NCBI RefSeq assembly: GCF_014647855.1 | Contig: NZ_BMPZ01000006.1 | Span: 119,471-183,470 of the forward strand | Source of the DNA: Shewanella gelidii | Lineage (GTDB): Bacteria > Pseudomonadota > Gammaproteobacteria > Enterobacterales > Shewanellaceae | Length of the DNA: 64,000 nt | Reading direction: 5' to 3' | Part shown: in pieces, positions 55,523 through 63,212 of the stretch | Layout of the letters: every line of letters begins with the position of its first letter | Position numbering within the stretch: the first letter of the stretch is position 1 | Position numbers and translations under genes: made by a program | Notes under the pieces: model-generated | What the model was told of the DNA's origin: nothing | Seen by the model: only the letters and a program-made list of their open reading frames with translations | Database searches by the model: none

Positions 55523-55552
55523 AAAAAAGCCAGCTTAACCGCTGGCTTTTTT
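55523..55552 (+). terminator. terminator after the packaging ATPase
   Basis: AAAAAAGCCAGC-TTAACC-GCTGGCTTTTTT, a strong bidirectional terminator separating the ATPase unit from the capsid unit. Confidence 0.9.
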
Positions 55553-55564
55553 ATGTCCGGTCAT

Positions 55565-55634
55565 CCGAAAAACAACCGTAATTAACCGAAAAGTGACCAT
55601 AACGAACCGAAATTCGCTTGATTCGTAACCGAAA
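55565..55634 (+). promoter_or_regulatory. helically phased ACCGAAA array, candidate late promoter control site
   Basis: CCGAAA-type boxes start at 55565, 55576 (CCGTAA), 55586, 55597 (CCATAA), 55607 and 55629, i.e. 11, 10, 11, 10 and 22 bases apart. They lie between the terminator and the capsid genes, where a late promoter is needed. Regular one-turn spacing suggests cooperative binding of an activator. Confidence 0.6.
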
Positions 55635-55694
55635 CACTTTTTAAGGTGCTGGCTCCACGTTGTGAAACGTCCAATCCCTTAGAAGGAATAAAAA

Positions 55695-55793
55695 ATGAAA
55701 TATCTACCTTTCGCATTAATTGCAGCTGTTGTTTGTGGTGCCATTGTTTGGGCTTCGAATAACCAGCGCGACGTTAAAAAACTAATCGGTTAA
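55695..55793 (+). CDS. prophage small membrane protein, 32 residues
   Basis: One hydrophobic helix (LPFALIAAVVCGAIVWA, residues 4-20) with a short basic C-terminal tail. AAGGAAT ribosome site, ATG start, 14 bases before the capsid gene. PM2-type virions contain several membrane proteins of this size. Too short for homology, but position and composition support it. Confidence 0.65.
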   Translation: MKYLPFALIAAVVCGAIVWASNNQRDVKKLIG

Positions 55794-55807
55794 TGGGGGA
55801 CTGACTT

Positions 55808-56650
55808 ATGGCACGTTCCACCAAAAAAATTAATACGATTTCTGCGGTAGTCAAAGGCAACCTTTGTACTGTTACCTTGCCTTTGGGCAAATCATACGAT
55901 CACCTAATGATTGAATACAGTGGCGTTACCTTGGCTCAGTTAAAAAACATCCGCATTAAAATCAATGAAGATGTGATCCAAGAGTTCAAAGATGGTAATG
56001 CCCTGAAAGAATTTAACGCTTATTACAAGCGTGAATTAACTGATGGCATTCTCGACATCCATTTCAAGCAACCTGAAATGAAAACCTTGGCCGAGCAACG
56101 CATGTTTAGCCTAGGTACGGCTAACGGTATCCCACAAACACCAGAGCAGGTTGCATTGATGCCAGCAGTTCAAGCCGCTTCGGTGACATTTGAAATTGAT
56201 GCAGGTGCAACCGCGCCAGTTATTGCTTGTTCAGCGCAGCAATCCGATCCAGCGCCGCTCGGAAATATCGTTAAAGTGAAGCGTTACCCAATTGTGTTAC
56301 AGCCAGGTACCAATGAATTTGACCACCTTCCAAAAGGTGTTGATTCACGTATCAAGGCCGTTCACGTTGTTTCAGCCGCAGTTGTTGAAAAAATCATGCC
56401 AGTGATTGATGAATCAGAGCAAAACGACTTATCGCAAACTCTGATTAAAAAGTTGCAACGTGCGCACAACCGCACACCACAAGCCAACTTTGCAACGATT
56501 GATTTCACTATGGAAGGCGACATGAAGCAATCCATTCCACTTAAAGCCGTTCGTGATCTGCGTTTCCGTGTTGAATGTGCAGCCGATACTACGCCTTCAA
56601 CCAGTGCTGAATTGCTGGTTGAATACATTGATACGCTTAAGGGCGCATAA
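55808..56650 (+). CDS. major capsid protein, double jelly roll (PM2 P2-like)
   Basis: The 280-residue protein aligns with PM2 capsid protein P2 (269 aa) as I remember it. GNLCTVTLPLGKSYDHLMIE followed by YSGVTLAQLKNIRI matches GNSCSIKLPIGQTYEVIDLR then YSGVTPSQIKNVRV. QPEMKTLAEQRMFSLGT matches RPEMK..VQQRMFALGT. TIDFTMEGDMKQSIPL matches TIDFMLEGDVYQSVLL, and the ends share ELLVEYI/EIIVEYM. P2 is two stacked jelly rolls forming the trimeric shell of the PRD1-adenovirus lineage. The gene follows the ATPase and a terminator-promoter gap. Confidence 0.92.
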   Translation: MARSTKKINTISAVVKGNLCTVTLPLGKSYDHLMIEYSGVTLAQLKNIRIKINEDVIQEFKDGNALKEFNAYYKRELTDGILDIHFKQPEMKTLAEQRMFSLGTANGIPQTPEQVALMPAVQAASVTFEIDAGATAPVIACSAQQSDPAPLGNIVKVKRYPIVLQPGTNEFDHLPKGVDSRIKAVHVVSAAVVEKIMPVIDESEQNDLSQTLIKKLQRAHNRTPQANFATIDFTMEGDMKQSIPLKAVRDLRFRVECAADTTPSTSAELLVEYIDTLKGA

Positions 56651-56659
56651 GGGGGGCTT

Positions 56660-57022
56660 ATGTTTGGCACTGTAGCAGGGGCGCAAAGCGTACTTCCAAA
56701 AGCACAAGTCATGATGGAAAAACCCTCAGTCACTAATTTTGGGTTTATGGATACGATTAACGATGGCATGAGCACAGGTCTCGATTGGTGGATGAAATAC
56801 GAACAGATTGCAGCCATGAAAGACGCTGGCACATTGGGACGTAAGCAAATGGACGATACAGTTCAAGCGCAAACCCCCCAAGTGATCGAAGTTCAGCGAC
56901 CAGTCCAGCAGCAAAAAAACCTTTATCAGCAAGCCGCTGATGGCCTAAAAGTTGCCACAGGTAGCTATTTGGGCATTGGTTTGTTGTTGCTTGTTGGTGT
57001 TTGGTGGATTTCGCGCAAGTAG
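56660..57022 (+). CDS. prophage virion membrane protein, 120 residues
   Basis: A glutamine-rich linker (residues 70-95) leads to a C-terminal helix (GSYLGIGLLLLVGVWWIS, residues about 101-118). The N-terminal half (GFMDTINDGMSTGLDWWMKY) shares a GLDW motif with the protein before the ATPase. It lies just after the capsid gene, where PM2 encodes its lattice-forming membrane proteins P3 and P6; equivalence is inferred. Confidence 0.65.
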   Translation: MFGTVAGAQSVLPKAQVMMEKPSVTNFGFMDTINDGMSTGLDWWMKYEQIAAMKDAGTLGRKQMDDTVQAQTPQVIEVQRPVQQQKNLYQQAADGLKVATGSYLGIGLLLLVGVWWISRK

Positions 57023-57037
57023 CAATGGTGGTGATTG

Positions 57038-57121
57038 ATGAAACAGGTTTTAACGTCAATTGCCGCTGCCGTGATTGCTGGTTTAATCGTTAAAGCCTTA
57101 ACCGGAGAACTTAAACGATGA
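57038..57121 (+). CDS. prophage tiny membrane protein, 27 residues
   Basis: MKQVLTSIAAAVIAGLIVKA followed by LTGELKR: one hydrophobic helix with basic ends. The TGA overlaps the next ATG (ATGA), so it is translationally coupled. PM2 P7 (34 aa) is a protein of similar size. Confidence 0.55.
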   Translation: MKQVLTSIAAAVIAGLIVKALTGELKR

Positions 57122-57315
57122 CTATGCCATCAATGAGCAATTCTAGTGCCGCAAGTTCGGGCACTGGTGATCAGGCAAATAACGCCGCTTTCCAAGGCGG
57201 TTCTATTAACTTCGGTGCGGGTAGCACCTCTAAAGGGGTTTCACCATGGCTTTTGTTAATCTTATGCTTGATAGCAGCCGCAGTGATGCTCAAAAATCCG
57301 AAGCGAAAGAAATAG
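57118..57315 (+). CDS. prophage small membrane protein, 65 residues
   Basis: A serine- and glycine-rich N-terminus (SNSSAASSGTGDQANNAAFQ) precedes a C-terminal helix (PWLLLILCLIAAAVML) and a basic end (KNPKRKK). The shape matches minor membrane proteins of PM2-type virions. It overlaps the next gene by 70 bases in another frame. Confidence 0.65.
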   Translation: MTMPSMSNSSAASSGTGDQANNAAFQGGSINFGAGSTSKGVSPWLLLILCLIAAAVMLKNPKRKK

Positions 57316-57641
57316 CTTGGGCAACCCTAGCGCCCCCTTGTGGCAACGACTTGCAACTAATCCAGCAAGACGTTGTTGCAGGTGTGGCGCACCTTCTTTG
57401 CATTGATGAAGAATTCTATACAGTTATTCGACCTGAAATTGCCGCCAACGGCCTAGAGCTTGTAATTGTGGCTGCTTCAGGGGTGAACTCAGTAAAGCAC
57501 GTTTCAGCAATCCACGCCAAAGCCAAAGCAGACGGCTTTAAATCTGTACGCATACACACCAAACACCCTGACGCATTTTTAAGAATGGGGCGCGATTTGG
57601 GGTATGAACGTGCAGAAACAATTATTCGAGCGGAGCTATAA
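57246..57641 (+). CDS. prophage protein, 131 residues, GNAT-like end
   Basis: A soluble protein (ELVIVAASGVNSVKHVSAIH, then KSVRIHTKHPDAFLRMGRDL and GYERAETIIRAEL). The order of the last segments resembles the C-terminal strands of acetyltransferase-fold proteins, but no acetyl-CoA loop is visible. The first 23 codons overlap the previous gene in another frame; an alternative start inside would shorten it, but none is obvious. Confidence 0.6.
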   Translation: MAFVNLMLDSSRSDAQKSEAKEIAWATLAPPCGNDLQLIQQDVVAGVAHLLCIDEEFYTVIRPEIAANGLELVIVAASGVNSVKHVSAIHAKAKADGFKSVRIHTKHPDAFLRMGRDLGYERAETIIRAEL

Positions 57642-57643
57642 AA

Positions 57644-58672
57644 ATGGGTTCACGATCAAATTCTAATTCTACACAGGCAACGCACAATAATAGCGTTACC
57701 ATGGCAACCCAAGGCGATAACTTGGGAATAATGCTTAACGGCAATAACAACACGATTATTGACGGTGGGGCATTTGATATTGTTGCTTCAATTGTCGATA
57801 TGTTACCGAGCGTTTTTGGTGATGGCCTAGACGCTGTAACCAGTGGTTTTGATACCGCTGAATACATGGCTGACATTGGTGCAGAGCAAAATGAAAATTT
57901 CTTAAATGCTGGGCTTGATCTCTTTGCAGGCGTAGCAGATTCACAAGCTGAAATGATGCAGCTATCCATGGATTCTCTTTCAGAAGCGGGTTCGATGGTG
58001 GCCGACGGTTATAGCGAATATACACAAGCAACCCAAGACACCACAGAAAGTGCTTTCGACTTTGGCGCAGATGCACTAGACGTTGCTCAAAGAGCACAAG
58101 ATAGCGCGTTTGATTTTGCCGACGATTCGTTAACTGATTCATTAGACTTTGCCAGAGATAGCAGCGAGCTAGCTTATGCATTTGGTGAAAATGCACTTGC
58201 ATCAAATCAGCAAGCACAGGAAAACGCTTTTTCATTTGCAGAAAACTCGTTAACTGATTCGCTTGATTTTGGTCGGGAAGCAATGCAAGCAAATACCGAT
58301 CTTGCAAATCTTGTTACCGACACAATCACAGGCACAAGTGAAAACATGGCCGAGCTTGCTAGCGAAGCCATGATGCAAAACGCTGATTTATCTGAATCAA
58401 CTGTTGACGCTGTAGAACGTGTCAACGCTAACAATGTGTTGTTAGCAGAAAGCGCCATGCAAGCCGCATCAAATGCTGCTAGCGATTCACAGGGGCAACT
58501 TGCTGCGGGTTACAAAGATATGCTCGATTTTGCGGATCGCTTTAGTCGTAGTGATGGTGCAGCACTGGCAACGGCCAATAACAAAACCATGCTAATGCTA
58601 TTTGGTGGCATGAGCTTAACAGTCATTGTGGTTGCTGTAATTTCAGTGATGGCCACTAAGGGTAAAAAATGA
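57644..58672 (+). CDS. prophage hendecad-repeat virion protein with C-terminal membrane helix
   Basis: The 342-residue acidic, alanine-rich protein has an N-terminal Asn/Ser/Thr-rich part, a middle with 11-residue repeats (FADDSLTDSLD, FARDSSELAYA, FGENALASNQQ, and SLTDSLDFGRE again, residues about 130-225) implying a long coiled coil, and a C-terminal helix (MLMLFGGMSLTVIVVAVISV). A membrane-anchored stalk or internal scaffold of the virion is plausible. It overlaps the spike gene by four bases, so the two may form a vertex unit. Confidence 0.65.
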   Translation: MGSRSNSNSTQATHNNSVTMATQGDNLGIMLNGNNNTIIDGGAFDIVASIVDMLPSVFGDGLDAVTSGFDTAEYMADIGAEQNENFLNAGLDLFAGVADSQAEMMQLSMDSLSEAGSMVADGYSEYTQATQDTTESAFDFGADALDVAQRAQDSAFDFADDSLTDSLDFARDSSELAYAFGENALASNQQAQENAFSFAENSLTDSLDFGREAMQANTDLANLVTDTITGTSENMAELASEAMMQNADLSESTVDAVERVNANNVLLAESAMQAASNAASDSQGQLAAGYKDMLDFADRFSRSDGAALATANNKTMLMLFGGMSLTVIVVAVISVMATKGKK

Positions 58673-60168
58673 TCTCAAAGGTATTTCTAAAAGCGGGTTT
58701 GCCCAATATCGTTGCGATGTATGGTCGCTATTTTTATTTAGTCACCGCAGCTGACAAAGTTGAAGTTCAGTTTAAATTTGATAATGCAAACGTGTCAGAT
58801 ATTCGTACAGATTTGCGTGAAGGAATGTCCAATATTTTTGGCTCACCTGTAAAACAGCTGATCATGATTTCTGAAACTGATCAGATTGTCGAAATTTGGC
58901 TTGCTGAAACCGAATTAAATTATTCAGCGCTTGCGCTCGGTGGTGCAAGCTCTGGTGTTGACTCTGGTCGAGCGGTTTGCGGTCTTGGAGCGTCACTTGT
59001 AATTGAACGCGATTTTAGACGCAAGAGCATTGTAGTACAGGCACTTGCTGATATTGCAGTTGGTGGTGTTGGGGTGGGGGGCGACTCTGGCTACCAACTC
59101 AAAAAAGGTGAATCACTCAAGCTTGGCACTAGGGGCGACATTTACGCTTATTTGCAGCCAGCAAAAATTGACAGTATCAGCACAACAACAACGCAACTAC
59201 CGGTACCAACCCCTGCCTACTCAAGCGGATTTCAGCATGTAGATTCTACGACTTGCTTTTTTGCTGACAATGCAACGGGAAATTTAATTGCTGGTTATGG
59301 TCGCTTGGTTTATTCAGAGGATGGCGGTCAAACCTTTTTAGATAGCGCGGTGCCTGACGAGTTTAAAAGCGCGACATTTTACGGCCTAGGGCAAACTGAA
59401 AGCGCGGTTTATGTTCGTCTTAGCACGAACGGTATTATTTTGGTTAGTCGAAACGGCGGCAAGTCATTTAGTTATCATGGCCAACTGTTTGGCTCAAAAT
59501 GGGCTGATAGCGGTCAAACAGTTAGTGATAGTTTGACGTATGGCGGCTGGATTGGTGTTGATGAAAATCACATCATTCTGGGCGGTGTAAATGCCGTATA
59601 TGTAACAAAAGACGGTTGTCAAACATGGCAAAAAATAGATTTTACTGGGTATGTACGCTCGGTGGGTGTTGCTGATAACGGTGATATTTGCATTGCATAC
59701 AAAGGTGAATTTTACCGCCGCGAGAATGGCGTTTTTGTTAAAAAGGGCGGCAGCTACTTTGGTAACGGTGAAAACACGCTATTGCTAATTGGTGCTCATG
59801 TGTACTGGTATTGCTCAGGTAATAACTATTTACATTATTCACCCGATGGTGGCGACACAGTGACGCGTATTGCAGAGTCAATGAACGGGGCTAAGTTTAT
59901 TCATCAAGTCGGGCATTCCGTGGTAATAGGCGGTCTAGATAAGCTCGGCGTTATTAGTGAACTTGGCGGCGCCATCGACTGGTACACGTCGGAAACGGCG
60001 AGCGGCATGGTTCGCGGCGGCGCTATTGCTGCGACTGATTCAGCAATTATTGTGCGTCAAGAGGCAAATGCATCAAACCCAACGCCCGTATCGCACAGTT
60101 ACCCGGCATCACTTGCACAAGGCTATCTATACCCTTCTGCTGTGCAGTGGATAGCGGAGCTAAACTAA
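58669..60168 (+). CDS. candidate receptor-binding spike with Asp-box propeller
   Basis: The 499-residue protein has an N-terminal domain (residues 1-185, including LTETELNYSAL-type strands) and a C-terminal region with four Asp-box motifs: SEDGGQTF, SRNGGKSF, TKDGCQTW and SPDGGDTV, spaced 40-120 residues apart. Asp boxes mark beta-propellers such as sialidases and glycan-binding proteins. The size, position after the other virion genes and probable glycan-binding fold suggest the vertex spike. No sialidase catalytic set is evident, so it probably binds rather than cuts. Confidence 0.7.
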   Translation: MISKVFLKAGLPNIVAMYGRYFYLVTAADKVEVQFKFDNANVSDIRTDLREGMSNIFGSPVKQLIMISETDQIVEIWLAETELNYSALALGGASSGVDSGRAVCGLGASLVIERDFRRKSIVVQALADIAVGGVGVGGDSGYQLKKGESLKLGTRGDIYAYLQPAKIDSISTTTTQLPVPTPAYSSGFQHVDSTTCFFADNATGNLIAGYGRLVYSEDGGQTFLDSAVPDEFKSATFYGLGQTESAVYVRLSTNGIILVSRNGGKSFSYHGQLFGSKWADSGQTVSDSLTYGGWIGVDENHIILGGVNAVYVTKDGCQTWQKIDFTGYVRSVGVADNGDICIAYKGEFYRRENGVFVKKGGSYFGNGENTLLLIGAHVYWYCSGNNYLHYSPDGGDTVTRIAESMNGAKFIHQVGHSVVIGGLDKLGVISELGGAIDWYTSETASGMVRGGAIAATDSAIIVRQEANASNPTPVSHSYPASLAQGYLYPSAVQWIAELN

Positions 60169-60773
60169 TGCGCTGGCTTGCATTGGTATTTATCGGTTTA
60201 TTGGGCGGCTTGTTCTTTTACAGAGCAGCCGCACCAGTACCAAAGAAAAGTTCAGGCACTAAATCGCCACAGGTGCCGGATTACCTCAATTTTGATTTTG
60301 AACAATTACTGTCGGGAGGCAGCAACATGAACAATAAACCGTATGAACAAGCAGGGGGGAAACCTATCCCCAGAGGGATTGCGAACAACAATCCATTAAA
60401 CATTCGTGAGAACCATGAAGTTGATTATGACTGGCAAGGCGAACACGATTTAGATTTAGATCCAGCGTTCGAGGAATTTATCAGCCCTTGGCATGGTATC
60501 CGCGCAGCTGCTCGAATTCTAAAAACGTATCGCCATAAGCGAGGGCTTAAGAATGTTCACCAAATTATCTATCGCTGGGCGCCGCCATCGGATGACAACC
60601 CAACGGAAAAATATATCGAGTTTGTTGCAAATAGCGCGGGCGTTGATGCACAACAAACGCTTTCTATTGCCGATTATCCAGCTGTAGTTGCAGCAATGAT
60701 CCACTTTGAAAATGGTTATAACCCTTATGACGACAAAACAATCACAGAAGCTGTTACCGCTGGGCTTTCATAA
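60168..60773 (+). CDS. virion muramidase-like protein
   Basis: The 201-residue protein starts with a membrane helix (MRWLALVFIGLLGGLFFYRA), a linker, and a lysozyme-like domain common in phage virion proteins: RGIANNNPLNIRENHEVDYD, FEEFISPWHGIRAAARILKT, YRWAPPSDDNPTEKYIEFV. Such domains open peptidoglycan during entry or lysis. The ATG overlaps the spike stop (TAATG). Anchoring to the virion membrane would fit an entry enzyme. Confidence 0.78.
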   Translation: MRWLALVFIGLLGGLFFYRAAAPVPKKSSGTKSPQVPDYLNFDFEQLLSGGSNMNNKPYEQAGGKPIPRGIANNNPLNIRENHEVDYDWQGEHDLDLDPAFEEFISPWHGIRAAARILKTYRHKRGLKNVHQIIYRWAPPSDDNPTEKYIEFVANSAGVDAQQTLSIADYPAVVAAMIHFENGYNPYDDKTITEAVTAGLS

Positions 60774-61128
60774 TTTCAGCTTAAGCAATTTTGCTATAGC
60801 AGCCGCAGTGATTTATGTCGTTTACACAGTCACGAAAGCTTATAGCAAAGCAGACAAGGCCATGGCCGCAGCACTAGCGCCAGTTAATCAGGCTTATCAT
60901 GACTTGCGCCATAGCATGGACGGGAGTCACAAGGTCTCAGCCGTTGGTATGGATTACTATCTATCGCATTACATTGATAGTGATTACAGGCTTGACCAGG
61001 GTGCATACAACATCATGTATCAGGTGAAGGAAAACAGGCCGTTTCTCAAGAAAACTCTTACTTGGGATTTAATAGTTAAACCTGGCTACAGGCACCTAAT
61101 CAGACAATCAAATATAGGGGGCAGCTGA
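60727..61128 (+). CDS. prophage membrane protein of about 133 residues
   Basis: Contains one hydrophobic stretch (NFAIAAAVIYVVYTVTKAYS) and a soluble C-terminal part (VSAVGMDYYLSHYIDSDYRL). The frame overlaps the muramidase gene; I give ATG 60727, but 60706 is also open, so the start is uncertain. The stop overlaps the next ATG (TGATG). No family recognised. Confidence 0.55.
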   Translation: MTTKQSQKLLPLGFHNFSLSNFAIAAAVIYVVYTVTKAYSKADKAMAAALAPVNQAYHDLRHSMDGSHKVSAVGMDYYLSHYIDSDYRLDQGAYNIMYQVKENRPFLKKTLTWDLIVKPGYRHLIRQSNIGGS

Positions 61129-61583
61129 TGAAGTGGTTAACCTCTGTCTTACAGTTTTTTACAAACCCTGTCGCTGATTTAACGGGTTCCTATCGTGAAC
61201 GCAAACGCATTGCCGCAGAAATGGCCGCAGACATTGCAACCGCTGAAAGCAACCTAAAAATAGCCGAGCTAAATAACAAAGCAAGGCGACTCGAAGCACA
61301 GGAAAACAACGATTCAAGCTATGACAACATAGTGTTAGCGAATCGCCGCGATACGCTCATGGATGAACTAATCATCATTGTATTTCTGGGCTTGTTCTTG
61401 GCGCACTTTGTTCCAGAGCTGCAACCCTATATGCATTCGGGATGGTCGGCCATGGGTTACAATGGTGCGCCGTGGTACTTCGAATTTGTGATCGTGGGTA
61501 TTGCGGTGAGTACGCTTGGTTTAATGCGTTTATTCCGTGTTTTCTGGCAGCTCAAAGCGCCAAAGGCGAGGGCAGAGCCATGA
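61128..61583 (+). CDS. holin-like membrane protein
   Basis: The 151-residue protein has a short amphipathic start (VLQFFTNPVADLTGSYRERK), a charged helix, then two membrane helices (LIIIVFLGLFLAHFVPEL and YFEFVIVGIAVSTLGLMRLF) and a basic end. The layout resembles the 3TM-type phage holin family with the conserved GW..Y-rich hairpin loop. Next to a muramidase-like gene, a lysis role is plausible. The 3' third is duplicated at 43.8 kb. Confidence 0.65.
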   Translation: MKWLTSVLQFFTNPVADLTGSYRERKRIAAEMAADIATAESNLKIAELNNKARRLEAQENNDSSYDNIVLANRRDTLMDELIIIVFLGLFLAHFVPELQPYMHSGWSAMGYNGAPWYFEFVIVGIAVSTLGLMRLFRVFWQLKAPKARAEP

Positions 61584-61771
61584 ATGAAATTCTAGCCATT
61601 ATCAAAGCGGGTGGCCTCACAGGGGGCGCAGCATTTGCCGCTGTGCTCATTCTGTGGAAAGTCCAATTTTCAATAGAGAAACAAGCCAAGGCGCTAACAA
61701 AGGTAATCACTGATATTGATAAACGTGTTGTTGCGCTTGAAGTACGTGCAGAGGTGAAAAAAGATGTTTGA
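61580..61771 (+). CDS. prophage small membrane protein, 63 residues
   Basis: One membrane helix (TGGAAFAAVLILWKVQFSIE) and a charged C-terminal helix, resembling phage proteins of the Rz/spanin-like or holin-accessory kind in shape only. The ATG overlaps the holin-like stop. A second nearly identical copy is at 43934-44125. Confidence 0.7.
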   Translation: MNEILAIIKAGGLTGGAAFAAVLILWKVQFSIEKQAKALTKVITDIDKRVVALEVRAEVKKDV

Positions 61772-61907
61772 TAAATTACCAACTAACTATGCTGTTGACC
61801 TTCGGACACCTGATCCGGTTATCGTGAAGATTCAACCCAGCAAAGAATTGCTGTTTGTCATACTCGCATTTGCCGCTGTCGGGGCAGCATGGGTAAAAAG
61901 CCGTTAA
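61764..61907 (+). CDS. prophage small membrane protein, 47 residues
   Basis: MFDKLPTNYAVDLRTPDP, then SKELLFVILAFAAVGAAWVK at the end: a polar N-terminus and a C-terminal anchor. It overlaps the previous gene by eight bases. It is the last rightward phage gene; in both prophage copies the cargo region begins after it. Differences between copies are mostly silent. Confidence 0.72.
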   Translation: MFDKLPTNYAVDLRTPDPVIVKIQPSKELLFVILAFAAVGAAWVKSR

Positions 61908-61918
61908 GTAAAAATATT

Positions 61919-61944
61919 TAGTCCTAGAATGACTCCTAGGACTA
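61919..61944. terminator. hairpin at the end of the phage structural genes
   Basis: TAGTCCTAG and CTAGGACTA arms around an 8-base loop between the last phage gene and the leftward cargo gene. No long T tract, so it may be a weak terminator or a boundary element. Confidence 0.5.
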
Positions 61945-61986
61945 ACTTATGCACGCCCTAAAGTTTGATCAGTGGCAAGTTCAACA

Positions 61987-62958
61987 CTATTTAGCCAAAT
62001 TTATGGTTTGTATCTCATAGCCTTCTTTACTAATAATGCTCTTAACCTCGTCTAAATATTCATTATTCAGGGGCAAACTAGAAAGATTCATAAGTTCTAG
62101 ACCTATTTTGGTAAGTGAGTAACAAGAAAATGCAAAGGTCTTTTTCACATCTGAAAATAATAGTATTAGACGATACTTTGAAAAAATTTGTACTACAAAC
62201 CCTTTATCATGAGTCAAAGTTGGTTCGAAAATACCTCTTACTCTTGTACCAACGCCTTGTAAAATTCCCAAATCTTGTAATTGTAGACATTCGTGGAAAT
62301 CTAGGCCATTCGCTTTTAGAGAGTCCTTTGCTTCTGTAAAGACACGGCCTCCTATAATAAAAGCAGAAAGTTTATTTATATTCTCGGCTTCTTCCTGTGA
62401 CAGAGTTTTTAGATACTCTAATGTTCTCAATGAGAATGATTTTGGTGCCAAAACTTCACCAGCTAAGACTTCAGCCCAAAGTTTTTCCATATAGTCACTA
62501 GAGAATCCTGAAGCTGCTTCTCGCCAAGAAAAAAACCAATCTTCTTCGACTGGGTCTTGACTTGGTTCAGTTGTAGAATCAGACAAAATTTCGGCTGCCA
62601 AGTTTATGGCCTTAAAAGTATTCCTGTCTTTTCTCTTATCATTTTCACCAGAAAGGGTATTAGGATACTCATTTGGGTCGAATGTTGGCATGATCCTCCC
62701 CATGTCATACTCACAGCTGTCAATATTTGAATCTACTAGCCCTTTTTCCATATCGTAGGTCAATTCACCATTAAGAACTTTTTTGATTTCCTCATTAGTT
62801 TGAAGCTCTATTAGTCTTGTTTCGCGTAGCGCCTTGGCTTCACACACTTTTTGCTTACTAGCCACATCATGATTAAGCATAGTTGAGACTGTCCTAACTA
62901 ATTTAGTCAAGCCATTAACTTCAAAGTTCTTCGATTCCCAATCAAATTTAATACCCAT
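61987..62958 (-). CDS. prophage cargo gene: DUF2806-like protein
   Basis: The 323-residue soluble protein has SDYMEKLWAEVLAGEVLAPK followed by SFSLRTLEYLKTLSQEEAEN (residues about 165-204), the signature of DUF2806-type proteins in which this helical block follows a variable front. No membrane segment or catalytic motif is visible. Function unknown. It is transcribed against the phage genes, AT-rich, and lies in the slot that holds a YafO cluster in the decayed prophage. A defence, immunity or host-modifying role is a guess based on that position. Confidence 0.65.
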   Translation of the reverse strand: MGIKFDWESKNFEVNGLTKLVRTVSTMLNHDVASKQKVCEAKALRETRLIELQTNEEIKKVLNGELTYDMEKGLVDSNIDSCEYDMGRIMPTFDPNEYPNTLSGENDKRKDRNTFKAINLAAEILSDSTTEPSQDPVEEDWFFSWREAASGFSSDYMEKLWAEVLAGEVLAPKSFSLRTLEYLKTLSQEEAENINKLSAFIIGGRVFTEAKDSLKANGLDFHECLQLQDLGILQGVGTRVRGIFEPTLTHDKGFVVQIFSKYRLILLFSDVKKTFAFSCYSLTKIGLELMNLSSLPLNNEYLDEVKSIISKEGYEIQTINLAK

Positions 62959-63212
62959 GCTATCAACCTATAAAAATACTAATAATCATTTACTTGTAGC
63001 ATATTTAGAGAATTATATTAACAATGTTTTGATAATATCTTTGAAAACCTGCTCTTGTACTTTAATCGTGGTTGAGTAGAACATTTAGAGGTGATGGCTA
63101 GCAGCGATACTTTAGAAAACAGATAAATAACACGAATCAACTATTACAGTGAGTTTTGACGAGCTAACGTTAAAATTCACGTATAAGCTCATCCAAAACT
63201 TTTTAGTTGTTA
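62959..63212 (-). other. gap between cargo and regulator gene
   Basis: 254 AT-rich bases without a gene; presumably contains the cargo promoter. No repeats noticed. Confidence 0.4.

Noticed and set aside
57756..58307. 183-codon antisense frame in the hendecad-repeat gene
   Set aside because: A product of the alanine- and aspartate-rich codon pattern of the repeat on the other strand; rich in Gln and Arg without pattern.
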